DNA of 64,000 bases from DASUPK01 sp963695675 (GCA_963695675.1 CAVOGY010000002.1:248001-312000); one strand, 5' to 3'. Positions 7,680 through 16,576 are shown, counted from the first letter of the stretch. Translations and numbers: made by a program. The notes: a model not told the origin generated them from the letters alone.

Positions 7680-9317
7680 ATGGAGGCTCTGCGCCGGTCA
7701 CTGCGAGCGATCACGGTCGTCTTCAGGAATCCGGAGATGCGGCTGCTGCAGCTCGCCTGGGCGGCGGAGTCACTGGCGATCTGGTCATTCGCGATCGCGC
7801 TGGGGGTGTACGCGTTCGATGCCGCCGGCACGACGGCGGTCGGCATTGCGGCCCTCGTTCGTCTCTTGCCCGGCGCCCTGGCCGCGCCGTTCGGCGGTCT
7901 GATCGGGGACCGGTCGTCGCGCCGGGCGGTTCTTGTCGTCAGCGCCCTCGGCAACGCCGCGCTGCTCGGCGCGGCCACGGCCGCCGCCGCCATCGATGCT
8001 CCCGTGGGCGTGGTATTCGCCCTCGCGGGATTGTCGACGGTCGCGATCAGCCCCTACATCCCGGCAGAGGGTGCGCTGATGCCGGTGGTGGCGCGAACGC
8101 CCCAGGAGCTGTCGGCCGCAAACGTCGCCCGCAGCGCCATGGACAACATCGGGTTCCTTGCCGCCGGAGTGACCAGCGGGGCTTTGCTCGCGGCGGCTAC
8201 GCCGCAGGTGGTGTTCGGGATGGCGGCCGTCGTGGGGCTGATCTCCGGGCTCCTTCTCACCCGGCTGAGCCGTGACTCACGCCCCGCCTACGTCAGCGAG
8301 ACATCCGGCAGGATCGTCGCGGAGCTGGCGAGCGGGACGAAGTCGCTGCTGGCCGACTCCCGGCTGCGGCTCGTCGGGATCGCGCTGACGCTGATGCTCT
8401 TCGTCGAGGGCGCCGTCGACGTGCTCGCCGTAATCGTCGCCCTCGACCTGCTCGGACTCGGTCAGGGAGCCGTCGGCTACCTGAATGCGGCCTGGGGAGT
8501 GGGTGCCCTGCTCGGAGGGGGCGCCATGGCTCTGCTCCTCCACCGGGGACAGATGGCCGCCGGCCTCTTGCTTGGCTGTCTGGTCGTCGGCGCCTCACTT
8601 GTGCTGCCCGGGCTCTGGGTGGTTGCCGTTGCCGGCTACATCGCCTGGCTCGGGATGGGCGCCGGGTACACGTTCGTGGAGTGCGCCGCACGGACCCTCC
8701 TCCAGCGGCTCGGTTCGGACGAGACCCTGGCGCGGGCTCTGGCATTCCTCGAGACATCCCGGTTCGGGGCCATGGCGCTTGGCTCCATCGCGGTCCCGGC
8801 GCTGATTGCGTTGCTCGGTGTGAGGGGAACGGTGATCGCCGTCGGACTGATCCTCCCGGCTTTTGCGCTGCTGCGCTGGTCCGCGCTGCGTGCGGTGGAG
8901 ATCGGCGCGCCGGTCGAGGAAGGCCGCTTTCGGCTGCTTCGAGAGCACCCGATCTTCGCGCCCTTGCCGATCGACACGCTCGAACGGCTCAGTCATGACT
9001 TGGTCTCTGTCACCCCGCCTCCCGGGGAGGAGGTCGTCACCCAGGGGGAGCCGGGTAAGCGCTTCTACATGATCGCCGCGGGCGAGGTCGAGGTCCACAT
9101 CGACGGCGCCTTTCGCCGCAACCAGGCCGAGGGGGAGTGCTTCGGGGAGATCGCCCTGCTCAACGACGTCCCGCGTACCGCGACGGTCACGGCGCTCGAC
9201 GGTTGCCGATTGCTGGCGCTCGAGCGCCACCACTTCATCAGCGCGGTAACGGGCCACCAGCGCAGCGGCCAGGCTGCGGCCACGGTCGCGGAGGACAGGC
9301 TCGCCGTCGAGGTATGA
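7680..9317 (+). CDS. MFS transporter fused to a C-terminal cyclic-nucleotide-binding domain
   Basis: A 545-residue fusion. Residues 1-400 form a 12-helix major facilitator with the loop-2/3 motif GGLIGDRSSRRAV near residue 80. After a linker (about 410-430), residues 431-530 are a cyclic-nucleotide-binding domain: LPIDTLERLSHDL, EEVVTQGEPGKRFYMIAAGEVEV, and the phosphate-binding ECFGEIALLNDVPRTATVTA, with the conserved Gly-Glu and Arg. This suggests transport gated by cAMP or a related ligand. TAGGGT at 7665-7670 ends 9 nt before ATG 7680, consistent with leaderless transcription. The transported substrate is unknown. Confidence 0.85.
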   Translation: MEALRRSLRAITVVFRNPEMRLLQLAWAAESLAIWSFAIALGVYAFDAAGTTAVGIAALVRLLPGALAAPFGGLIGDRSSRRAVLVVSALGNAALLGAATAAAAIDAPVGVVFALAGLSTVAISPYIPAEGALMPVVARTPQELSAANVARSAMDNIGFLAAGVTSGALLAAATPQVVFGMAAVVGLISGLLLTRLSRDSRPAYVSETSGRIVAELASGTKSLLADSRLRLVGIALTLMLFVEGAVDVLAVIVALDLLGLGQGAVGYLNAAWGVGALLGGGAMALLLHRGQMAAGLLLGCLVVGASLVLPGLWVVAVAGYIAWLGMGAGYTFVECAARTLLQRLGSDETLARALAFLETSRFGAMALGSIAVPALIALLGVRGTVIAVGLILPAFALLRWSALRAVEIGAPVEEGRFRLLREHPIFAPLPIDTLERLSHDLVSVTPPPGEEVVTQGEPGKRFYMIAAGEVEVHIDGAFRRNQAEGECFGEIALLNDVPRTATVTALDGCRLLALERHHFISAVTGHQRSGQAAATVAEDRLAVEV

Positions 9318-9379
9318 CTCCTCAGCCGGGGGCACTCGAATCGCTGCCGACGGCCTGAGGCTGCCGCCCAGCCGCGAGA

Positions 9380-10219
9380 ATGCCTGCGGTGCGCGTAGCG
9401 GTCGTCGGACACGTCGAGTGGGTGGAGTTCGTGCGTGGGGATCACGTACCGGCCGCCGGTGAGATCGTGCACGCGACCGACAGCTTCGAGGAGCCGGCCG
9501 GCGGAGGCGCGGTTGCGGCGGTCCAGCTCGCGCGCCTGGCCGGAGGAGCCATCTTCCTCACGGCGCTCGGAGACGACGAGCTCGCGCGCCGTTCCCGGGC
9601 GCGACTCGCGGAGCTCGCGGTGACGGTGCACGACGCGACGCGCCATGGCCCCACCCGGCGGGCCCATACGTTCCTCGACGCCCAGGGTGAGCGGACCATC
9701 ACCACGATCGGAGAGCGGCTCGAGCCGGGGGGGCGGGATGCGATCGGCTGGGAGGAGCTGGCCGGGGCCGACGGCGTCTACCTCACCGCTGCCGACGGCG
9801 ACGCGCTCCGGGCCGCACGGGCGGCCCGTGTGCTGGTCGCCTCGCCGCGCGCCGGCCGAGTGCTGGCGCAGGAGGGCGTGAGGCTCGACGCTCTCGTCTA
9901 CAGCGACCTGGACGGGGTCGAGACCAGCTTTGCAAGGTCCCTCGACCCGCGCCCCTCGCTCCTGGTGGCGACGCGGGGCGCCGAGGGCGGTCGCTACGAG
10001 ATGGCCAACGGCGACTCCGCCACATGGAGGCCCGCTCCGCCACCGGGCCGGATCGCCGACGCCTACGGCTCCGGGGACTCGTTCGCCGCCGCCCTCACCT
10101 ACGGCTTGGCCGAGGGTCGCGACCCCGTCTCCGCGCTCGATCTTGCCGCTCTCGCCGGCGCAGTCTGCCTCACAGGGCACGGCCCGTACGAGCGCCAGCT
10201 CGAGTCGGGCGCTCTCTGA
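9380..10219 (+). CDS. PfkB-family carbohydrate kinase
   Basis: A 279-residue ribokinase-fold kinase. The N-terminal substrate region includes EPAGGGAVAAVQLARLAG (the GG signature). The C-terminal catalytic motif is DAYGSGDSFAAAL (PfkB signature 2, with the catalytic Asp in GSGD), around residue 228. The sugar substrate cannot be told. No strong ribosome-binding site or TAnnnT hexamer was seen before ATG 9380. The last 50 bp overlap the convergent DNA ligase gene, so both C-termini share DNA. Confidence 0.8.
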   Translation: MPAVRVAVVGHVEWVEFVRGDHVPAAGEIVHATDSFEEPAGGGAVAAVQLARLAGGAIFLTALGDDELARRSRARLAELAVTVHDATRHGPTRRAHTFLDAQGERTITTIGERLEPGGRDAIGWEELAGADGVYLTAADGDALRAARAARVLVASPRAGRVLAQEGVRLDALVYSDLDGVETSFARSLDPRPSLLVATRGAEGGRYEMANGDSATWRPAPPPGRIADAYGSGDSFAAALTYGLAEGRDPVSALDLAALAGAVCLTGHGPYERQLESGAL

Positions 10220-11216
10220 CCACCTCGCGCGGACGCTTGTCGTTGCGTAGCCCCAGGTAGCGCGGGTGCCGCAGGCGGCCGTCGCGAGTCCATTCGGTGA
10301 ACGCGAACTGCCCGACCAGCCGCGGCTCGATCCAGTGCATCCCCTTCGGGACCGGATGCACGTCGACGAAGGGCGGATCCGGCCGCTCCAGCTTGCGCAT
10401 CCGGGCGCCGAGGTCGGCCAGCGTCCGTTGGTCGAACCCGGTCCCGACCTTGCCCGCGTAGCGCAGCCCGCCGTCCTCGTAGTAGCCCACCAGCAGGGCG
10501 CCGAAGTGGGTGCGCTTGCCGTGCGGCGTGGTGAACCCACCGATGACCAGCTCCTGCTCGTGTGAGCACTTCAGCTTGAGCCACTCCGACGAGCGCTTCC
10601 TGACGTAGCGGCTGGCGGCCCGCTTGGCGATCAGGCCCTCGAGGCCACGCTGGCAGGCGTCCGCGAAGAGCGCCTCGCCGTCGCGGTTGCGGTGGGAGAG
10701 GAACCTGACCGGCCCGTGGAAGTCGAGCGCCGCTCTGAGGAGCCGCTTTCGCGCCCGCAGCGGCAGCCGGGTGGTGTCGTACCCGTTGAGGTGGAGGATG
10801 TCGAAGACGTAGTGGTAGATGGCTATCCCGGTGCGCCTTGCTCGCTCGGGATCGGAGATCTGCATGCGGCGCTGGAGGCGGGAGAAGCTGGTGACGTGCC
10901 CACTGAAGGCGACGATCTCGCCATCGATGACGAACTCCTGGCAGCCCTCGCCCCCGAGCGCCTCGACAAGCTCCGGATAGGAGCGATTGAGCAGCTTGTC
11001 CGTGCGGGAGAGCAGGCGCACTTCGCGGGGCTTGCGGAACGCGAGGCACCGGACCCCGTCGAGCTTTCGCTCGAAGATCCAATCCGGATCGGAGAACGGG
11101 CGGTCGTGGAGCACCGCCTTCATCGGCTCGATCCAGCGGGGTTGGCGGCTGCGCCGGAGCTTGCCTCGCTCCTCGGCGGTCAGCAGGTCCAGTGCCGAGC
11201 CGCCAGACTCCTTCAT
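10170..11216 (-). CDS. ATP-dependent DNA ligase (LigC/LigD-ligase type)
   Basis: A 348-residue stand-alone ligase for nick sealing in repair. The adenylated lysine lies in ERKLDGVRCLAF (motif I, about residue 51). Motif III is FVIDGEIVAF, motif IV is GLEGLIAKR and motif V is EWLKLKC. The OB-fold domain follows (VIGGFTTPHGKRTHFGALLVGYY and KVGTGFDQRTLADL). There is no polymerase or phosphoesterase domain, so it is not full LigD. TAGTCT (complement of 11224-11229) ends 7 nt before ATG 11216. The 3' 50 bp overlap the convergent PfkB gene. Confidence 0.88.
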   Translation of the reverse strand: MKESGGSALDLLTAEERGKLRRSRQPRWIEPMKAVLHDRPFSDPDWIFERKLDGVRCLAFRKPREVRLLSRTDKLLNRSYPELVEALGGEGCQEFVIDGEIVAFSGHVTSFSRLQRRMQISDPERARRTGIAIYHYVFDILHLNGYDTTRLPLRARKRLLRAALDFHGPVRFLSHRNRDGEALFADACQRGLEGLIAKRAASRYVRKRSSEWLKLKCSHEQELVIGGFTTPHGKRTHFGALLVGYYEDGGLRYAGKVGTGFDQRTLADLGARMRKLERPDPPFVDVHPVPKGMHWIEPRLVGQFAFTEWTRDGRLRHPRYLGLRNDKRPREVVRERPTRAGARTGRAL

Positions 11217-11251
11217 CAGGGCCAGACTACCGGCCGGGTCTCCCTGCGACC

Positions 11252-11866
11252 TCAGCTCTGCTTGACGACGGTGTAGAGGATCCGCTCGGCGACGTCGATC
11301 ACCTCGTCCCCGATTCGCGCGCAGCGGCGATAGAGCTCGCGACTCGAGATGCGCGCGGCCCTGGTGTCGACCTGGAGGAGCTCGGCCATCCCCTGGTAGT
11401 AGGCGTGCTCCAGCCGGCGCTCCGCCCGTATTGCCTCGTCGGCCGCCGCGGAAGCCGCTTCTTCGTCCGAGCCAAGCAGGCCGATCGCGTCATTGATGTG
11501 AGCAACCGCCTCCCGCAGGAGCCCCGCCATCTCGGCGAGCCTGCCGTCAGGCGGGCTCGCCATCGCCCTGGACTCGCTGACCAGGTCGCGCGTGTAGTCG
11601 AGGATCCAGCCGATCCCACGCGAGAGCGCGAACAGGTCCTCGGGTGCCATGGGACAAATGAATGCCTCCCGGAGCCGCTCGAGAAGGTCCCGCTTCGCGG
11701 CCTCCCCTCGATGCTCGATGTCGGGAAGCGCCTCGCCCGCACTCGCATCCCCGGCGGCCCAGGCAGCGAAGGCGTCGAGACCCTCCAGGGTGATCTCGGC
11801 CTGAACGCGCAGCTGGCCGATCAGGTCGGGCGTGTCGGGCAGGAACCAGCGTCGCTTCTTCCTCAT
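11252..11866 (-). CDS. PhoU-like (DUF47) phosphate-transport accessory protein
   Basis: A 204-residue, all-helical protein of the DUF47/PhoU-like group that partners PiT transporters. It opens with RWFLPDTPDLI and contains long amphipathic helices with conserved E/D-rich metal-binding stretches (AFICPMAPEDLFALSRGIGWILDYT). Its ATG overlaps the PiT stop (ATGA at 11863-11866), so the two are translationally coupled. Regulation of phosphate uptake through PiT is inferred from context. Confidence 0.85.
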   Translation of the reverse strand: MRKKRRWFLPDTPDLIGQLRVQAEITLEGLDAFAAWAAGDASAGEALPDIEHRGEAAKRDLLERLREAFICPMAPEDLFALSRGIGWILDYTRDLVSESRAMASPPDGRLAEMAGLLREAVAHINDAIGLLGSDEEAASAAADEAIRAERRLEHAYYQGMAELLQVDTRAARISSRELYRRCARIGDEVIDVAERILYTVVKQS

Positions 11867-12873
11867 GTCACCCACCGCCAGACCTCGAGAGTGGCTCCTG
11901 CCAGCGCGGCTGTCACCGGGATCGTGATCAGCCAAGCGAGCGCGATCTGACGCATCACCGACCAGTTGACGTGGCGGAGCCTCCGACGGCCGCCGCCGAT
12001 CCCGACCACCGACGAGGCGACCACCTGGGACGTCGAAGTGGGCGCTCCGATCAGCGAAGCGCCGAAGATCACTCCGGCCGAGGAGCTCTGGCTCGCCAGC
12101 CCCTCGATTGGCTGCAGACGGTAGATGCGACGGCCCACGGTACGAATGATCCTCCACCCGCCGAGGGCTGTGCCGGCTGTGAGCGCGACCGCGCAGGCGA
12201 GCGTCGCCCAGGTCGGGGCGCTCAGCGAGTCGATCTTGCCGGCGCCGAGCAGAAGCGCCGCGATAACCCCGATCGCCTTCTGGGCATCGTTGGCGCCGTG
12301 GCTGAAGGCCAGCGCCGAGGACATCGTCCACTGGCCGGCCGTGACATTGGGCTCCCAGGCGCGGGTCGCCCGGCGCGCCAGGCGGCGGAGGGCGCGGATC
12401 ACCACCAAAGCCGCCAGGCCTCCCAGGACGGGGGCAACCGCCAGGGCGATCAGGACTCCGAAGACCCCGACGGGGCGCCCAGACTCGATGCCGCCCCAGT
12501 TCACGGCGTTGACGCCTCCCTCGACCAGGGCCGCTCCGACCAGCCCGCCGACCAGGGCATGGCCCGAGCTCGAGGGCAAGCCGAGCCAGTAGACGATCAG
12601 GTTCCAGGTGAGGGCCGCTGCCAGGCCGCATCCGATCACCTCGGTGGTGTCCGATGGCGAGACCTTGACGATCCCTCCGACCGTGTCGGCCACGGCTGCC
12701 CCGACGAGGAAGGGGCCGACCAGGTTGAAGACGGTCGCCAGGGCGATCGCCTGCCCCGGCCGCGCGGCGCGGGTGGCGACCAGCGTCGCGATCGAGTTGG
12801 AGGCGTCGAGCAGCCCGTTGGTTACCGCAAAGCCGATCGCGAGCGCTATTGCGACCGCCAGGCCGAGATCCAT
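11863..12873 (-). CDS. pit: inorganic phosphate transporter, PiT family
   Basis: A 336-residue polytopic membrane protein, the low-affinity H+/Na+-phosphate symporter. Both PiT repeats are present: FAVTNGLLDASNSIATLVATRAARP (residues 15-40) and ALAFSHGANDAQKAIGVI (about 188-205), each carrying the GANDxxN/xGAND-type signature, plus LPSSSGHALVGGL and APTSTSQVV. TAGAGT (complement of 12880-12885) ends 6 nt before ATG 12873, consistent with a leaderless transcript. It is followed by the coupled PhoU-like gene. Confidence 0.92.
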   Translation of the reverse strand: MDLGLAVAIALAIGFAVTNGLLDASNSIATLVATRAARPGQAIALATVFNLVGPFLVGAAVADTVGGIVKVSPSDTTEVIGCGLAAALTWNLIVYWLGLPSSSGHALVGGLVGAALVEGGVNAVNWGGIESGRPVGVFGVLIALAVAPVLGGLAALVVIRALRRLARRATRAWEPNVTAGQWTMSSALAFSHGANDAQKAIGVIAALLLGAGKIDSLSAPTWATLACAVALTAGTALGGWRIIRTVGRRIYRLQPIEGLASQSSSAGVIFGASLIGAPTSTSQVVASSVVGIGGGRRRLRHVNWSVMRQIALAWLITIPVTAALAGATLEVWRWVT

Positions 12874-12896
12874 GACACGACTCTATGCGCGCGCGA

Positions 12897-13748
12897 TCAG
12901 GCCTCGGGCTTGGGCGGCGGGTACTGCGAGCGCACGAAGCGATCCCACATCCGGTCGGTCATCAGCCGCCGCATTCCCATGATCGCCCTGGCGGACGGAG
13001 TCACCTTGTAGCGGGTGCTGGGACGGCCGGCCGTGAGCGCCTTGGAGATCTTCGCCGCCACCGTCTCCGGTCCGCCCCCGAACCTCGCCATCGGGCCCGT
13101 GTAGGCGTTGGCAGTCAGGCTGGCGACGTCCTGGTTGAACTTCGCATAGGGCCCGTCCTCGAGCTCGGCCATGCTACCGGCGGCGGTCTCCCCGAACTCG
13201 GTGATGATCAACCCGGGCTCGATCACCACCACGTCGATGCCGAAGTTCTTGACCTCGAAGCGGAGGGCATCGGAGAGGGCCTCGACCGCGTGCTTGGTCG
13301 CGTGGTAGACGCCGCCGCCCGGAAAGGTGAGCTTGCCGCCCATCGAGCTCAGGTTGACGATCCGGCCCGAGCCGGCGCCGCGCATCCCGGGAAGCACCAG
13401 CTGACACATCCTCATCGGGCCGAAGACGTTGGTCTCGAACTGACGGCGGACGCTCGACATCGGGATCGTCTCGATTGCGCCGCTCTGGCTGTAGCCCGCG
13501 TTGTTGACGAGGGCGCCGATCGGGCCGTCCCTCTCGACCTTCTCGACGGCCGACTCCATCGAGCCCTCGTCGGTGACGTCGAGGGCGTGGGTGCTGCAGC
13601 CTCGCTTTGCGAGATCCTCGATCGAGTCGAGGCGGCGGGCGGTTGCGTGAACGTTCCAGCCGTCGTCCGCGAGCCGCTCCGCGGTTGCCCGGCCGATCCC
13701 CGTCGAGCAGCCCGTGATCAGCACCGGCCGTGACTTCTCGATCCCCAT
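12897..13748 (-). CDS. short-chain dehydrogenase/reductase
   Basis: A 283-residue classical SDR. The cofactor loop is TGCSTGIG (residues 12-19). NNAGYS follows at about residue 88, the catalytic Ser is in VNLSSMGG, and the YHATK motif (Tyr and Lys) is at about 148-152. The substrate is unknown; the family covers retinol/steroid-like alcohols and fatty-acyl intermediates. TAAGAT (complement of 13755-13760) ends 6 nt before ATG 13748. It is divergent from the Zn-alcohol dehydrogenase across only 39 bp. Confidence 0.85.
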   Translation of the reverse strand: MGIEKSRPVLITGCSTGIGRATAERLADDGWNVHATARRLDSIEDLAKRGCSTHALDVTDEGSMESAVEKVERDGPIGALVNNAGYSQSGAIETIPMSSVRRQFETNVFGPMRMCQLVLPGMRGAGSGRIVNLSSMGGKLTFPGGGVYHATKHAVEALSDALRFEVKNFGIDVVVIEPGLIITEFGETAAGSMAELEDGPYAKFNQDVASLTANAYTGPMARFGGGPETVAAKISKALTAGRPSTRYKVTPSARAIMGMRRLMTDRMWDRFVRSQYPPPKPEA

Positions 13749-13787
13749 GCCGCGATCTTATGCGGAACGCGTCTATACGCTCCTCTC
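13749..13787. promoter_or_regulatory. divergent leaderless promoters for SDR and alcohol dehydrogenase
   Basis: In 39 bp there is TAAGAT on the minus strand (complement of 13755-13760), 6 nt before the SDR ATG. TACGCT on the plus strand (13776-13781) lies 6 nt before the dehydrogenase ATG. Confidence 0.5.
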
Positions 13788-14822
13788 ATGCGTGCAGTGA
13801 CCTTCCAGGCCCCGGGTGAGGTGCAGGTAGACGAGGTCCAGGAGCCCGAGCTTCTGGCGGCGGACGACGCGATCGTCCGCGTCCAGGCCAGCGGGATCTG
13901 CGGCTCGGACCTCCACATCTACCACGGGCGCGTCCAGATCGAGCCCGGCTTCGTCATCGGGCACGAGTACGTCGGCGAGGTGATTGCGGTCGGCGACGAG
14001 GTGACGCGCGTCGAGGTTGGCGACCGCGTGCTGGGCACCTATGGGACCGCCTGCGGCGAGTGCTTCTTCTGCCGGCGTGAGGAGTTCCACAAGTGCGATG
14101 AGGCGCGCGTCTTCGGACACGGCCAGACGCTCGGCTCCCTGCAGGGCGCGCAGGCCGAGCTGCTCCTGGTCCCGCACGCGAACATGACGCTTCGAAAGGT
14201 GCCGGAGGGCCTCTCCGACGAGGTGGCCCTGTTCGCCGGCGACGTGATGGGGACGGGCTTCCACGCGATCGACTCCCGGCCGCTGGCCGAGGGCGAGACT
14301 GCGGCGATCCTCGGCATGGGGCCAGTGGGCCTGTGTGCGGTGCAGGCAGCGATGGCGGCCGGCGGCTCCGAGGTCGTGGCGATCGACACCGTCGAGGATC
14401 GGCTGCGGATGGCGGAGTCGTTCGGCGCCACCCCGGTCCACCTCACGGAGCAGGACCCGCGCGCCGAGGTCAAGAAGCTGACCGAGGGGCGTGGGGTGGA
14501 CCTCGCGGTGGAGGCGGTCGGCCATCCCGAAGCGCTCGATTTGGCGCTGCGGCTGGCCCGGAAAGCGGGGACCGTTTCGGTTACCGGCGTCCACGCGGAG
14601 CGCGCCGACGTCCACATGGGAGTGCTCTGGATCAAGGCGCTCACCCTGACCAGCGGGCACGCAAACGTGATCAAGCACCTCGATCCGGTGCTCGAGCTGC
14701 TCTCGGCGGGCAAGCTCGACCCGGCGCCGCTGGTCACCCACCATATGAAGCTGGACGAGGCCCCCGATGCCTACCGCGCCTACGACAACCGGGAGGCGCT
14801 CAAGATCGTGCTCAGTCCTTAG
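13788..14822 (+). CDS. zinc-dependent alcohol dehydrogenase (MDR family)
   Basis: A 344-residue medium-chain dehydrogenase. Catalytic zinc ligands are visible: C38 in GICGSDLH, and His-Glu in IGHEYVGEV at about 60-61. The structural zinc cluster C-x2-C-x2-C-x7-C is CGECFFCRREEFHKC. The Rossmann loop GMGPVGLCAVQAA follows, then an NAD-selecting Asp in VVAIDTVEDR. The substrate is unknown. TACGCT at 13776-13781 ends 6 nt before ATG 13788. Its TAG stop overlaps a possible GTG start of the next gene. Confidence 0.88.
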   Translation: MRAVTFQAPGEVQVDEVQEPELLAADDAIVRVQASGICGSDLHIYHGRVQIEPGFVIGHEYVGEVIAVGDEVTRVEVGDRVLGTYGTACGECFFCRREEFHKCDEARVFGHGQTLGSLQGAQAELLLVPHANMTLRKVPEGLSDEVALFAGDVMGTGFHAIDSRPLAEGETAAILGMGPVGLCAVQAAMAAGGSEVVAIDTVEDRLRMAESFGATPVHLTEQDPRAEVKKLTEGRGVDLAVEAVGHPEALDLALRLARKAGTVSVTGVHAERADVHMGVLWIKALTLTSGHANVIKHLDPVLELLSAGKLDPAPLVTHHMKLDEAPDAYRAYDNREALKIVLSP

Positions 14823-15244
14823 TGCCGCCCAAGATGTTCAGGCAACTACCCACGCCTCTGGGCATCGGTCTTATCGCGGCGGGTCTGAGCCTGATCACCA
14901 GCCCGCGAGTCGCGGTCCTGCTGTTCGCGGGGATGGGAGTCACTCTCGCCTTGGTCATCGCGGTCGCAGTGGCGCGAGGGAAGCGCGCTGGTCGCGCAAC
15001 CGGCAGGACGGCGTCGGAGGAGCTCTCCGATTGGCGGGAGTTCGCGGCGAGGCGCCGGAGAACGGCACCGTTGGAGTCCGCCGTCTACGTCCTCAGCGCG
15101 GTGGGGTTGATCTGGCTCGAGGGGTTCACCCTGGGAACGATCCTGATCGCCGCCGGCTTCGGCTGCCTACTCATCTCCCGCTGGCTCGTCGAACCCCGGA
15201 CATGGGCGGAGATCACGCGGAGGTTGGCCGCTCCGAGGACCTAG
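14822..15244 (+). CDS. small membrane protein, unknown function
   Basis: A 140-residue protein if started at GTG 14822, which overlaps the last base of the dehydrogenase stop (TAGTG); ATG 14834 is an alternative start. Two N-terminal hydrophobic segments (about residues 12-28 and 32-50), a charged loop (RGKRAGRATG ... DWREFAARRRR), and two C-terminal segments (about 84-98 and 100-120) suggest a four-helix integral membrane protein. It is coupled to the upstream dehydrogenase by overlap. No family was recognised. Confidence 0.55.
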   Translation: MPPKMFRQLPTPLGIGLIAAGLSLITSPRVAVLLFAGMGVTLALVIAVAVARGKRAGRATGRTASEELSDWREFAARRRRTAPLESAVYVLSAVGLIWLEGFTLGTILIAAGFGCLLISRWLVEPRTWAEITRRLAAPRT

Positions 15245-15254
15245 GCGGGCAGCA

Positions 15255-16016
15255 TCAGTCGGGTCGGGCTGTCGCGCGCCCTCGCATCAACCCGGTGAGC
15301 CACTCCGCCGGCAGCATTCCAACCGGGAACTCGTTGCCGAACTCGGGAAGGAGTCGCATCGCGTGATCGGCCGCCGGACGGCCCTCGAGCGCCGGCTTCA
15401 GGTCCTGGACGGTGAGCAACGCCCGCACGGAGGTCCCGATCTGGAAGTCCGCGGCATTGGGCTCATCGCCCCCGATCACTCCCTCGGCGATCAGCGTGTC
15501 GACGTGGTCGAGGACCTCCGGGACCTGGGCGATCGCCCGCTGGATCTGCCCGTCTGAGTCCACCTTGCGCGCCAGATGACGCGCCGACGGCGTGTTGATC
15601 CAGGCCGCGAAACGCGGCAGGGGGATGCCGATCTCCGAGGCGATCATCACCCGCGACTCCGGCCGGTGTACCGAGATCCAGCGGACGATCCTGCGCGGCA
15701 CGTCCTGGAGCACTTCGTCGCCCCAACGCTCAGCCTGCTCGACCGCGAGTCGCCGCTGCGGGTCCTCCGGGAAGAGCGGCGGATCCGGCTTCAGCTCTTC
15801 GAGGGCACGTGAGATCTCCCTGGACTGCTGCAGCTTTCGCCCGTTGATCTTGATCGCCGGAACCGTGCCACCACGGAAGCCGCGGCTTCGCAGCAGCGCC
15901 GGCCAGAGCCCGGGCAGCAGCCAGACCATCTTGAAGTCCAGCCCCTTGCGCTCGAGCATCAGGCGAGCCGCATGGGACGGCGGCGAGGGCGGCGAGCCGT
16001 ACAGCTTGATCGGCAT
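15255..16016 (-). CDS. glutathione S-transferase-like protein
   Basis: A 253-residue protein with an N-terminal thioredoxin-like GST domain (MPIKLYGSPPSPPSHAARLML, then GTVPAIKINGRKLQQSREISRAL with the conserved cis-Pro and Ser of the G-site). An all-helical C-terminal domain contains DEPNAADFQIGTSVRALL. Actinobacteria of this kind generally lack glutathione, so the real thiol or substrate is uncertain. ATG 16016 is chosen because TAGGCT (complement of 16024-16029) ends 7 nt upstream; longer frames run into the divergent gene. The C-terminal codons lie in a REP-like repeat. Confidence 0.75.
   Translation of the reverse strand: MPIKLYGSPPSPPSHAARLMLERKGLDFKMVWLLPGLWPALLRSRGFRGGTVPAIKINGRKLQQSREISRALEELKPDPPLFPEDPQRRLAVEQAERWGDEVLQDVPRRIVRWISVHRPESRVMIASEIGIPLPRFAAWINTPSARHLARKVDSDGQIQRAIAQVPEVLDHVDTLIAEGVIGGDEPNAADFQIGTSVRALLTVQDLKPALEGRPAADHAMRLLPEFGNEFPVGMLPAEWLTGLMRGRATARPD
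15257..15288 (+). repeat. REP-like palindromic repeat, copy B
   Basis: Form GTCGGGTCGGGC, short loop, GCGCGCCCTCGCATC. It overlaps the 3' end of the GST-like gene, so its last codons (RGRATARPD) are encoded by the repeat. It shares the GGGTC...GCGCCCTCGCAT ends with copies A, C, D and E. Confidence 0.6.
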
Positions 16017-16041
16017 TTGCCGCAGCCTATTCTGCGAGGGC
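16017..16041. promoter_or_regulatory. overlapping divergent leaderless promoters
   Basis: Only 25 bp separate the two divergent start codons. TATTCT (16028-16033) lies 8 nt before GTG 16042. TAGGCT (complement of 16024-16029) lies 7 nt before the minus-strand ATG at 16016. The two hexamers share bases 16028-16029, so polymerase cannot occupy both at once. Confidence 0.5.
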
Positions 16042-16566
16042 GTGAGCGAGAGCCTCAACGGCAGGTTGCTGATCGCCTCGCCCAGCATGCCGGACTACTT
16101 CCATAGGACGGTGATCATGCTGGTCGAGCATTCCGATCAGGGCGCCTTTGGGCTCGTCCTCAACAGGCCATCGGAGACAACCGTCGGCGAGGCATCCCCG
16201 GAGCTGGCGGAGCTGATCGGGGACGATCACCTCATCCACGTTGGAGGTCCCGTCCAGCCCAACGCTGTGACCGCCGTCGGAGAGCACTCCGATCCCGCCG
16301 ATGCCACCAAGCTGATCGTCGGGGCCGTCGGAATGGTTGACCTCGACGACCCGCCTGAGCTCCACCGGCTGCGCGTGTTCGTCGGCTACGCCGGCTGGGG
16401 GGCGGGTCAGCTCGATGACGAGCTCGAGCAGGAGGCCTGGATCCTCGATGAGGCCCACCCCGACGATCCTTTCGGCGAGGGCGACCTCTGGGCGGAAGTG
16501 CTGCGACGCAAGGGCGGCGAGTTCGCGCTGCTCGCGCGGATGCCGCCCGATCCCTCGGTCAACTGA
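16042..16566 (+). CDS. YqgE/AlgH family protein (UPF0301)
   Basis: A 174-residue YqgE/AlgH-fold protein. The family signature is clear: LNGRLLIASPSMPDYFHRTVIMLVEHSDQGAFGLVLNRP at the start, HVGGPVQPN in the middle and VGYAGWGAGQLDDELEQEAWI at about 115-135. The molecular role of the family is not established, although AlgH affects alginate expression in Pseudomonas. GTG 16042 is the start; TATTCT ends 8 nt upstream. It is convergent with the MMPL transporter. Confidence 0.88.
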   Translation: MSESLNGRLLIASPSMPDYFHRTVIMLVEHSDQGAFGLVLNRPSETTVGEASPELAELIGDDHLIHVGGPVQPNAVTAVGEHSDPADATKLIVGAVGMVDLDDPPELHRLRVFVGYAGWGAGQLDDELEQEAWILDEAHPDDPFGEGDLWAEVLRRKGGEFALLARMPPDPSVN

Positions 16567-16576
16567 CCAGCGCCCG

